Below, one piece after another: positions 50,301 through 63,100 of a DNA stretch of 64,000 bases. The number at the start of each line of letters is the position of its first letter. Position 1 is the stretch's first letter. The DNA is taken from contig OX387187.1 in NCBI GenBank assembly GCA_947561395.2, positions 44,417,581 to 44,481,580 on the forward strand. The letters run 5' to 3'. Made by a program: the position numbers and the translations under genes. The notes beneath the pieces are model-generated. The model ran no database searches, was not told where the DNA came from, and was given only the letters and a program-made list of their open reading frames with translations. The DNA is from Buxus sempervirens. Its lineage: Eukaryota; Streptophyta; Magnoliopsida; Buxales; Buxaceae.

Positions 50301-53300
50301 ATCTCATGATTCTATTTTTTTTATTCTCATTTTCTTGTTGGAATGTTCCTTTTTTTTGGGTTGTTGTTGGGGGTGTGTGGGTGAGTGTTGGGGTGGTGTT
50401 TGTGGGTGTTGTTGGCATCTGTGGGGGAGGAGATTTCGAGGTTTGAATCAACATATTCAACATGTCCTATTGAACCCATTAGTACATGTTCAACTGAACC
50501 CACTAAGTCTTGATAGGCTAGCCCCTCGAACCACCCTAATTTATTGCCCAAGCTCATGTTTCTTGGAGCTCATTAAGCCCATTGGCTGCTCTCAACCACG
50601 CCTACTAGTCATGGCATAATGCTTTAGTCAATGAGCTCAAAACCATCCAATTTATCGCCTTAGATTGCTTATGTATCCCTTTGATGTCGGATATCTTCTC
50701 TAGGAGTTCCATGGGTCTTGTTTGGAACCTCAGGTTTTGCTGCGACCTCCGTCCAGCAAAAATGGAGGAATTGGGATCCCATCTAGTGGATCATAGTCTT
50801 GTCATTCTTGAGCCCAACTTCTCGGACCATCGTATGTGGACTTTTTCACATCATGGATCTTTGTTCTTCCCGCTTCGAGTTTCTTTGCACACCCGCTGGT
50901 TGTGTGTGTCCTCGTTGTCCTCCCCCTTTCCTTTGGAAACCAGTGGCCTTTTCTAAAGTTAAAGCCTTTCTTTGTAATGCGCTCTACAATGTTATCAATA
51001 CTCTTGATAATCTCGAAAGGCAAAGGAAGCTTTTAACCATTTAATCCTATGTGTGTGCATTGTGTCTTAAAGATAGGACATTGGTGGATCATATTATGCT
51101 TCATTGTGAAGGATAAATGTAATGTGTTTACAAGAAACTAAATTAAAGGGGTAAGGCTGATGAGGTTAATGAGTATAAACTTTGATATACAGGGAAAGGT
51201 AGTAATAGAAATGGCGTAGGAATAATGGAAGATAAGAAAAAGGAAAAAAGAATGTGTTATTGTTAGAAGCATTAGTGATAGAATAATGTTGATTAAGTTA
51301 GTCGTATGTCAAGAAGTTTAAAACATTATTAGCACCTACACACTCGAAATAGGTTCCAATGAAATTAAAGAACTTTTTTGTGAAGAAATATATGGGTTGC
51401 TACAAGGCATATTTTGAAAGTGATTGGATAGTTATAAGATATGACTTAAATGGCCATTTAGAAGAAGTGAGAAGATGGGTACTGAAGGGCCTAGTAAATC
51501 AGGGGGAAGTCCTAAAAAGACATTGATAGAGTTAATAAAACATGACTCACTTAGACATAATCTAACCGAAGGTATGATTTTTGATAGAATGGGATGGAGA
51601 GACAAGATTCTTGTTGCCAATCCTACTTAAGTTGGATCTGGCTTATGTTGATGATGATGGTGAGATGCTTAGATATTTATGGTGTTCGTTAGGGTAGAGT
51701 ATAGGGGTGAATTGGGTCTTTCAAAGGAGCTTAGTTGATTTGATGCATCTATGGTCCTACGCTTTCATTTCTTGAAAGGAAAGGGAGGTTGTTTGTCCAA
51801 GCAGCTTTCTTTTTACCACATGGGCAATTTGGTTGGCTCATAATTTATGTATCTTTGAAGAAACCATATCTAGTAAACACAGAATCTTAGGATGAAATTT
51901 TATTTTATTTTTCTTTTTGAGAATATATCTTAAGAGGAAATCTTGGGCTCAATTTTGACTTGGGTGTGCCTTTAGCAGGAGGTAATCCATCTCCTTCAAT
52001 GATTTACTTTATAATTGGTTGAATCACTAGTTTTGGTTTAACCGTAGTCCTTCAGTGTCCTCTTGTGTACTATAGTGTTACTAGTATGGTTGTTTTTCTA
52101 ACTGTTTTGGCGATATCTCATGGGTTCTTGTGCCCTTTTATCCTTTGATATTTAGTGAATTTTCTCATTAATAATAAAAAAAAATGTCCTTTAGAATGTG
52201 ATTCTTCTGCTCTTTGAATAATCTTAGAGGGTTCTTTGTTCTGTCTTCTATGATGATCATAATTCTTGAAATCCTACTTTGAGATTCGGACTGGTGTGAG
52301 TGCAGCCACAATACTTAAATCAGTTCGTTGTTTTGGAATTATAGCAGAGTATTGCAGTATGAGGTTTTATGGAACTTGACACTGGCACTTCTTTGGTCAT
52401 TATGGAAAGATAGGAACAAGAGGACTTTTATTACTATATCTCATTCTCCATGGGCTTTATTTCAATCTACTCTTATCTGTCTTCTGTACAGGGCATCAAA
52501 TAGAGATTCATTTTAAGGGTTAGATTGTCAGGAGTTTTTTAAGTGTGAAAATTTTCTAGATTTGTAGTTGCTGGTCCTTTGCTGTTCATGTACACTTTTC
52601 ATGTACGTGTTTGCTTCTTTGGGCCGTTTTAATATATTTTCCATTATTACTGATAGAAACAAAACATTTGAATCCTGTGAATTTTATCAAATATTAACAG
52701 TATGATTTAAATCCTAGGACTGATTCCTTTTTTGAATTGTTCCTGCTAATATTCATTTGATTTGTGATTGTAATCACTCTTTAATCTTTCCATTTGAGTT
52801 GAAAATTTTGTTGTTATTTCTAGCGGAGATTGTTTCCATACACGTTCTTTTGTTAGTGAGAGACATTGTTTGAGGTAGATACCATTATGGAGCGTAGCAC
52901 TTTGGTACTCAGTCCCAAAACTGGATTCATTGAGATGCTATTTCTTGCAAAATGAGATGAGAGGCAGAGAAAACGATGATGTTTGATTTGTATTAGATGA
53001 CAAGTCAACACAATGGACAATTTCAACTGGACTGGGTTGCATGTGTATATGTATAATAAAATATGATATGCCGAAGATATTGCCAATAGGGAAGAAATTC
53101 ATTATAATCTATGCTATGCAAGCGGAAAGGAAAAATGAAAGAAGACATTTTTGCAAAAGTGCCAATTGGCAGAAAGTGTTGAGAGTAATAGCACCGGTTT
53201 ACTATGTTGTTAAAAATTTGTACTATTTGATTAATTATTTTGGATTTGAGTTTATTAGATTGCCATCAAAATTTATTTTATGGGAGCTGTTTTTCCCATA

Positions 53301-56300
53301 AATTATTCCTAGTAGACCTACACAGTTTCATGTCAATACACGTTAAGACTATGGACAAAATTTTTTTTTCACATTGGGTGAATATCAGATCACATTAATT
53401 TTCTTTATTTTTTTGTATCTGTGTGTATATAAGTATTCTTTTAACCCTTAAAGGAGATATAAAAATCTCTTATGATGTTTAATATCAAATACAAATTTGA
53501 TTCTAATTTCTGCTCCTTGAAAATTTTTCGATTTTATTTTGATAGATTTGATTGAGTCTGTGACAGCATTTTTCTATTTCTCAATTTTTTTTAAACTAAG
53601 CATTTGTTTTCTGTGCTAGGCTGGAGAGATTGAAGCTGATGCACCTTTAGCGAAACGATTGCGTAGGTCACCATCTGATGCTTTGCAAGACATTGTTGGT
53701 GGTGAGGAGCTTTCCTTATATGGTTCTGCTTCAAATGACTCAGAATCAGCACAGGTTGCTTATATTTATTCTGGCTTTAGTAGTGCTTGTTGGCTTTCAA
53801 TGTTCGTATATTTTGATTGATTGGTTCTGAAATTAGTTGTTTCATCATCTCAATACTGGTTTTTGGTGATTTGAGGTACCTTCTACACAAGGTTGTTAAA
53901 AGTTAAAATGCCTTAATGAAGCTAGGCAATTGGCATGCCAATAGCATAGGTGATCAACTAGGTGATTAGGCGGTGGCCTAGGCAATAGGTAATGGGGAAA
54001 TTTGTTTCATCATATGCTACAGAAAGCCATATAACAACATTTGTAATATTTTATAAAAACTAATTGATATGTCACTTTTCTTACTTGCATAGCCAAGTGC
54101 AATTGGCAACAATACACTAGATGTGAGGAACTTAAAGTTAAAATGAGATGAATTCAAAATAAAAATTAAGTGAAAGAATTATAAAGCTGATTTAATTAAT
54201 AAATTATAAAACTGCTATCAAGTATTCAAGGTTGCTTCATTGCCATTATATGAAGGGAATGCATGTGTTTGAATTTGTAGTGGTTACAAGAGAAAGAAAT
54301 AAGTGAGTTAATTATAGTACATCATATTAAAAAAGGCATGTTGGGGTGAGGGATTTGTTTATTGTTGTTGATATTTAAAAAAAAAGGCTTTAATAGGACT
54401 CTTTAAATAACAATGTAGAAAAAATGCAAAACCCATTATCCTTGCGATAAAGAAAAGAGATACCAAAATTAGGAAAAATATTATAAGCGTGTCAGATACT
54501 GTTTAAAAAAATGTGTGAAAAGTCAATGGTTGATTGTGGACTGCAGAACTGGGCCTTTTTTTTTTTATTTTTTTTGGGGGGGGGGGGGGTGTGGGTGGTT
54601 GTTGTGTTGTGTGTTGATGAGGGGCATGAAATACTTGTACAGAACAAAAATAAAAACAGGAGAAGAATGCTAAGGTTAATTGTGGAGAGAGAGGGGATTC
54701 ATGACGTTGTAAGCTGTTAAAACTGTATCATTTCAGTAATTTTTTTTCCGATGAAACTTTTAGTAAATTTTAGGAATCTTCATTTGAAATGGTAGAGCTC
54801 TTTAAACTTCAAGAAAATGATGAATATTCCTCTTTTCCTATTTTATTGGGCTACCTGGTGAGATGAAGTCTAATGATACATACGATGAGCTGTATACAAG
54901 TCACAAAAGTAAGTGTGAAAATATTCTTTTAAGTTATTAGTTCATGAGATCATAATGAAAATGTCAATTTATGTATTGGTCTTCATATGAAAGATTTAGA
55001 AATGGAAAACATGTCTGAATGATACTTCATGAAATATAATCAAGTCATTCTTGAATGGTCATCAATACAGTACACTTCTGAATGTCATTTCGTAGAATAT
55101 AGTCAAGTCATTCTTGAATGGCCATCAATGCAGGTTATCTAATTAAGATGTTACCTGGATTACTCAAGCCTGGACCCAAGGTGAACATTAAACACGCCGA
55201 TGTTTCCTTAATTGACAGGCTTAATACTCTGTTATAAACATATGACTCAATTGCTGCCCTAAATTCTTCAAATCGGGTAATTAGTGATGTCCTAATTTGC
55301 AATACCACTTAAAAGGAGATGTGGATTGAAAAGCAGTACTTACGGTGCCAACCCCAGCAGCAAAGTATTATAAGTTAACTGACTCATGTCTATCAACAGT
55401 TCACTTCTTTGTTTTTATATCCTGTATAATATAAAAGGAAAGATAAGAAGTTTTGTAGTAATTTAAAGCCTGGCTATCTTACAAATTTTAGACTAAAGGA
55501 AACTTTGAAACACACAAAACAGAAGACAATGACGGGATAAACCAGGTTAGCGATACCAAAACCATATTATGGGTAGTACCATAGTACCATCTGCAAGGTT
55601 CACATAGTCAGTGGAATGAGATGGATGTAGAGAGGAAAGCATGCTAGGGTTCCAATAATGTGATCTGATGCCCTTGAATCCTTAAACCACGTACAAGGGT
55701 AAAGGCAATGCAGGTTGTCTGAGTATCTAACTGGGTTGAAGTAGTTGTAGAGGATTGAGAGAGCCGAGACATAACAGGGGAAACTGAAGCGGGCTTGCGT
55801 TCCTTTATTTATTCGGTCTGTTTGCCAAAGGAAATTTGTGTGACATGCAGATCCTAGCAAAAACCAGCAATATTCTCATCTCTCTCATAGTGGCTACATG
55901 TAAGTTGTCCAAGACTGTCCTTGACCTCATGTCTATATATGTTCACTAACATGATATCTATCATCTCTGAAGTCTGCTCACTTGGCCACCATTCTGACTT
56001 CCACATGCCTTGTACTTGAGGAAGCAAAAGCTAAACAATCAGATATGCTGCAGGTACTAGGATCAAAGATTGAAACACTGAGAAGCCTAGCAAAAATATT
56101 TGGCAAAAGTGGCAGCTCTGGACTGCCTAGGATCTGAGCTCAATCTGGTTAATTATTTGTATTCAAACTTGAGAGAGCTGGCTGCATGAAATCTGTGCCG
56201 TGATTGTTCCATTTTATGAACATCGGAGATAATTGGCTGATTTAGGTTCGGATCATTGCATATGCTCGTCAATCCTCCAAACTTTGATCTTCCTGCTGCA

Positions 56301-56519
56301 TACTAGTGTACCTTTAGGATGGTAAATTCTGGTGACAATTATTTTACCATGAATAAGTTTGCGGACATTTATCCTAAATTTGTTTAGAGTTGTCATCATT
56401 TGTCTAAGTCATTTGACTGTGAATCCTTTGCTTCATGATGTTCCAGAAGCATGTTCTGATGCAACATGCAAGTACTTCTTGCTTCCTTTTTTGGAATTAG
56501 GAGCACTAATGTTTTGTTT

Positions 56520-56552
<33 letters not shown>

Positions 56553-59500
56553 GGAGAAAGGTAGGTGATTTTATAAACTGAAAGAATGTTGCACATACAT
56601 GTAATGCCATAACCAGAAAGGACGCTAGGTCCAAAAAAAGCCTAGGTTATGCTGTAGGTGAACTGAGTATCACTAGACAAAAAGTTTCTAGATAAAATCT
56701 GTTTTAAGAGAGAGCGCTCCATATCAAATGGAGTTCTTGCACTTGTGTATTATTAATCAGTTCAATCAGTTTGCAAAACTGCAGTCTGGTGTCCCCATAT
56801 ATAGCTTGCAACACTTCTTCAACTGTTCTGCTAACGCCTTTAAAAATAAGACTGTTACATTTGATCCAAATGTGATAGAGAGTAGCAGCAAATATACCTT
56901 TTTTCGAACTTGCACAGCAATCAGAACTTTCAAATTCCCTTGTCACCCATTCTAGCACTTCATTCCAGTTGGTCAAGTTTGTAGACTTTATTAAGATCTT
57001 AAGGATGGGATGTGATAGATGATTAATTGTCTCAGAGCTACCTTGGCATAAATTGCAAGATGAAGTTTGAAGTCTGTTCAATTCTGTCGGTATATCTTGA
57101 GTAACTATTCTTCTATGGGCATCAAGCCACACAATGAATAAGTGACGAGGGATTCTAAGAGGGAACTACACCAGATTTTCTCAGTTTGCTTCAGGCTTTC
57201 AACTCTAAGTAAGGAGTAAGCCTTCTTGATTGTGTGTTTACCTGAAGTAGATCTGTTCCAGATTACCTTGTCCTCTTGACCGAGAATGGGAATATGTTGC
57301 AGTTTCTTCCAGATTTGGTGCAGATCTGAAGAATATGCTGCCGGTGGACACCAGCTTTATTCTTCGATGATGGCACACACTCTCGTGTTTACTGGGGTCA
57401 GGAATTCTTGACTGAAATTCAAGGTGAAGAGGACCGTTTGGGTTCTATTTATCATACCAAAGCCAGATGTCCTTTCCATCCCCAGTGGAATATGTTAACT
57501 GTTTATAGGCCTTCTCTCTACTTTTCAAGATCTTACTCCGGCTCCGGGTACAACTCTTATGAATGATTGATGCCCAAAAATTTCTTTCCTCTAAGTGTTG
57601 CTTAACCTGAGCTACCCAAAGACAATCTCATACTTATAAAAAAAAAGAGAATCTCGATTTACAATTACTGCCCAACCAAACCGCATTACAGCTGCCTTCT
57701 TCCATGACTAGGTTTATCCCCAAATATGTTTTTCTTTTTCCCTTTTGCATTGAGGAAAACCTTAATGGCCTTATCCCATGAAAATATTTGCTTCCATTAA
57801 GCAATTGAACTGTATATTGACAAAATATGGAATATAACTCCAGGCTTTGGATCACGTGTGGCAGTCTTTTATGCTTATAAATACAACTCTGATTAAGAAT
57901 CATTTTTCTGTTCATATTGAACTCAAAACAACCAGTTGCAAGCTTCCAGACGATTTATATTAGTAGCCACAGGTAACAGATATCAAAAACACGAACCAAG
58001 AACAGCTTCTGATCTGGTAGACTTTGTTTGTTAATAGGATATCATCTTTTGGTGTGGTAAATCACACATGTTGCTACACAAGAACAGAAATGGCAAGGAG
58101 TAAAATAAGATTGTAGGTTTCAATCAGCTTCGCAGTTCATACATGCTTTTCACAAAGACTGTTCAGACAAATTACTGTTCATGATAGCTATGCATGCAAG
58201 GTACCATTCGTGACTACTGTTCACACACGATATCATTCACAAATGAAGTATTCTCAATAGGATATAATTCAGGAACAGTTTTCACGCATGATACAGCTCA
58301 CCAAGTCTAAAACATCCTCTCCATGTAATTCATGAAAGCTGTTCGCACATGATACTGTTCATGAAATGTGGAATATCATCCAAAACAGTATCTAAATTCT
58401 AAAATCACCATGCAAGAAGAGTAGTTTTCAAACACTAAACAGTATCATCATTAACACGTTGAAGCACCACCTAAAGAAAACAGTAATAAAAATGATTGCT
58501 ATAGTTTCTAGGGTTTCCATATTTCTCCCTATCACTTTATAAGAACCCTAAGATAAAAGCAGAAGAAGAGGCTCGATATGACCAGTGCATTGCTTTTAAC
58601 CTTATTGCTTTGCAACCATGGTCTGATTAGGCTGTAGAACATAAAAATAAGTAAAAGGAAGAATAAGAAAGAATGAATAGTGGAAGATAAAGGAGGAGAG
58701 ACATCAATTATGTCTTCCACACATGATTCAAATGACATTTATATGTTTAGAAATGTAGAAAATAACGAAAGTCAGCCCATATATAATAAACAAATTATGG
58801 ATTGGTCCTTTAATTCTGTTTAGCATTAGTTACATATGTTCAATAATTCAAAACAGATGAAACTTATAAGGCTTGGCAATTGTCTAGACTAGGTCGCTAA
58901 AGTGATGTAAATGTAGGCAAGCAATACACAGGCCCTGAAAAAGGGCCTAGTTGCTTAGTGGGTGCTAGGTACTTAAGCGATTGCCTTTAACACATTGCTT
59001 TTGTAATTTACTTGAATTTGCATGTCCCATATATCCTATTCATTAACAGCATTAATGTGTTTGGTTAACTTATGTTAAATATTCTTGCAATTTACATGTG
59101 AAGTAAAATTTGTGTCAAATCTGTAGCTTTTTCTATTTTTGATAGCATATCCTTTGAACCAAAGGACATAATATCATTTAGTGTGCGACTACCATTTTGT
59201 GTATTTCTTGAGTTCTTTACTTCTAGGATTTTGATGTGTGAAATTTCACCTGTTGCGTTTCTTTTAATCTTGATCAATTATGCCTATGTAATTGGACCAT
59301 GTATCCTTAGGTTTCAATGAATCAAGATCTCAATTTAATAGCGTTTTACCTCTTTCAGTGGTGTAGCTAGGAATTTTGTTTAGGGTAGGCAAAGTTAATC
59401 TTTGAACTAAAGATGGTGATAAGTGGTTGTAATTAAAAGGACAGTGGGGGGCACACCGAATTGGAGAATTATTGGATGCTGATTGCAAATATTGCATTGT

Positions 59501-60145
59501 TATATCTTAATTTTTGGTAGTCCTTTTCAATTTCGTTAGCTTTTATCTTACCGGTGAATGTTTTAAATAATTGTACTTTTTTTTTATTGTTCATAATCAC
59601 ATTCTTGCCTTTTCTTGTTGTATGCAGAAGTCTTTCTCTTTCACAGTTAGGGATTCATTGATTAACGTTGGTCCTCTGAAAGACTTCTCATATGGCTTAA
59701 GGTTGAATGCTGATCCCAATGCGACTGGAATTGCTAAGCAAAGCAACTATGAACTTGTAAGTTAAGTTTTTTGAATTCCTGTATTATTTGTGTGGACTGG
59801 CTTCTTGCATGGTCAGGGCTTATATTATGTTTTTAACACATCTATTATGTGTACCTCGCCATTGCCTTTTACATGAATCTGCTATATCTTTCAATGTTAC
59901 TGCTTGTTGGGTTCATTGTTGGAAGGTTGGGTTGTGAGATTTGCTTTGTGGGACTAGAAAAGATCTGAGCTATTTTTATTTGAAGAACATCTTATTTTCT
60001 AGTGTGCTGGGTTCAATGTTGGTGAAGTATCTTCTAAATGCATTCATAATGTAATTTTGCTTGATACACACATATACTATATACGTATATGTGTATATAT
60101 ATATGTATATATATGTACGTATCTTCTAAATTCCATACATATATG

Positions 60146-60176
<31 letters not shown>

Positions 60177-63100
60177 TATACAATTCTTTCTGTGTTTTTT
60201 TCCCTTTTGTTTTGGGTGGTTTGTAAAAACAAGGAGGAGTAATTGATTAATAGTTTAGTACGGTGGTAGAAGCCTTCTACTCACATGTTTCTACTTATTC
60301 CTCTAATGGTTTAGGCTTTAATGTACATGTCTATATTTCATGTTTATGACACAGCTGAAGTTTTAGCAGGCATAGCCTGCTAGGAGTCTAGAATAATGTA
60401 TATTGCCTCTATATTCTTCTTGTAGCTTCAAGAATGTAAAGCTTTTTATCATTTTTATTTCCTTGTGAATTTGCAGGTCTGTTGTTCTGGTCATGGAAAA
60501 AACGGTGCTCTCTGTGTTCTTCAGCAGTCAATTCGCCCAGAGATGATAACTGAGGTGTGCCCAATGTTTCTCTTGAGGTGTACATCTAATTGTTCAATCA
60601 CAAACTAAATTATGTCAGTTTATTGAGGGTTGCGGTTGAAATATAAATTTTTATTATCAACCAAATTCCTGAGATATCTACTAAACTCTAGGACATGTTT
60701 CTGCTTATGGATTTCCTTTTTTCATTTTAACTTAGATTTTATCCATTGCAAAATGAACATTTAATTAATGTTTCAAGTTATTGACTGAATTAATAATTTC
60801 AAGTGTCTATGTTTCACATACCAGGTAAGGTTATCCCAAACCATTATATATGTATTTCACTTTATATATGCCATGAGCTATTTCTTCAGTCATATCATGA
60901 CTATCCAAATCCTTTCTGACTAATGTCCAATTTTACATCTTTACAATATCTCCTGAAAAAAATGTGGAGGGTATCACCATATTTAAGGAAATATCTATAG
61001 AAAGGAAAAGTTATTGCCTTTTAGGGTGTAAATTTATTAATGAACTTTTAAAATTTATTGAATCAGTTATTATTATCCAATGAGAATCCTTTTTGACCGT
61101 ACATGAACTTCATGTATCCATTTTTGTGCATGTTTGCACTTAGAAGTCATATAATGTTTAATGGATGTTTGATGAAGGTTGAACTACCTGGTTGCAAAGC
61201 AATTTGGACTGTGTATCACAAAAGCGCACGTGGACATAATGCTGATGCTTCCAAAATGTCGGTTGAGGATGATGAGTATCATGCGTATTTGATTATAAGT
61301 CTAGAATCACGAACAATGGTAATCTCATAACTCACATTTCAGAAAAGAAATTATCTTCTCCATTATGTGTGCGTAGTTGTTTCATGGGTTCAACACTGGA
61401 AATGGTAGTTTATGTGAAGTTCCTACTCTGGCTGCATTTGCTATTCTCATCTTGTTGTAATAAGTTAACTATGGCAGTTTAACATGGTTTTGTTGTAGAG
61501 TCATGAAATACTTAATTTTGTGATGATCAGTTCCCCTATCCTCAGCTTTTCCATAGACTTCTTAATCATTAACGTCCTGTTAAGACTTTGGTGTTCTCTT
61601 GGCAACAGTTTTATTTTTCTTGGAAACAGTTTTTCTTGAAACTTAAAGGTTGTGCCTTAAAATTTTTCAGTGACTGCCTTTCCAATGTTGAATTCTTGTC
61701 GATGTTTTTATTTGTTTCCCTTACCGTGCTTTTTGCTACTAGCCAATTTGGGTGACATTTATGAGCTACTGTCATAAGCCAGTGTCATGTTAGAAAGTTG
61801 GGACAGTGAATCTTGAGCTGTAGTCTTGTGCCTGGATATCGTGCAACCGATTGATGTATAAGACTCAAGTCTTTCTTAGCATCCGCTCCTAGATTTGTCA
61901 TATTTTGGTTTGACATACACAATATGATAGATTAGACTACGTGATGTTAGGATATTGTAAAGCATTACAATGATGAGAGCATAGAAAATGGGTCTTGTGA
62001 TATAAGGCTACTTTCATCTTTGTTGTAAACTCTTATGTTTCACTGTATGAATCTTCTGATAGATTTGGTTTGACCTGGTTGATTTAAATTTTTTGGAAAA
62101 TCTATGATCTTATGGCTTGCACAACAGATTGTATGACTTACTGTTTAGTCATATGATATATATGATTCAAATGATCTGACTATGAAATTTTAAAAAAATG
62201 CTACTTTATTTATTTTTGTTGAAGAACTTTTCTTTTTGTTTGAGTCTTCTTTATTTAAATATAGTACTTTAAAACAATTAAATATATAAAAAAGAAGCTT
62301 AGTTTACTTATTTTTAACAATAAAAGACCGTTTTTGGAAGAGACTTCTCAAAATCTAAACCCCACAACCTAGTTCTACTGGAGTATTGTTCAATTCTAAT
62401 TGGCCTTTTGTGATTTTCAATTCGATTCACAGACTTACAACCTTGCTTTTGATGAACATTGAGTATATGCGTCCCCCTAAGGGCTATAGTGCTGATAGTG
62501 GATTGTTGACATGCCAAAGCCTCTTATGATACCAAAATGCTTATTACTTTTGTAATTGCAGCTATTGTAAACTACTATATTGCTTTCTTTATCACGCAAG
62601 ATTTTTTATGGACAAGCTACTCGAGCTACAGGGACTAGGATGTCATTATGATTCAATCTGAGCTCTTCAACCTTCTCATATGATACTCTATTTAACAGTT
62701 AGCTTCCTTCACTATCAGCTAGTAAGGGTCTTCCTACTTTTTGATTTTTTTTAACCTTCCATCTAAGCACCCTTTATATTAATCAGATGAGAATTTGGAT
62801 TTGTTTCTGGAAAAAAAAAATCTATATTAATGGATTAGTGTCTTTTTAACAGGTAGATATAAGTGGTTGTTGTGATTTTAGATGTTGATCCATCATGGTT
62901 ACGGACTCCTTTGAATCCTAAGCCTAAAGGCTCTAAAATCAACATATTAACTTGATTTGTATATACTCTCCCATTTGGTAAAGTTCCTACCTCTGCTTAC
63001 ATGCTTAATGGTCTTCTGGCCATGAATGGGGTGGATAAATTTTCAATGTTTATTAGGATCCCTAATCGTAAGATAATGGGTTGAAGGCTCTGTGTTAGTT

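Noticed and set aside
53885-58990. The two TAGGC-rich patches as ends of one 5-kb element
   Set aside because: The patches align poorly with each other and no target duplication was found.
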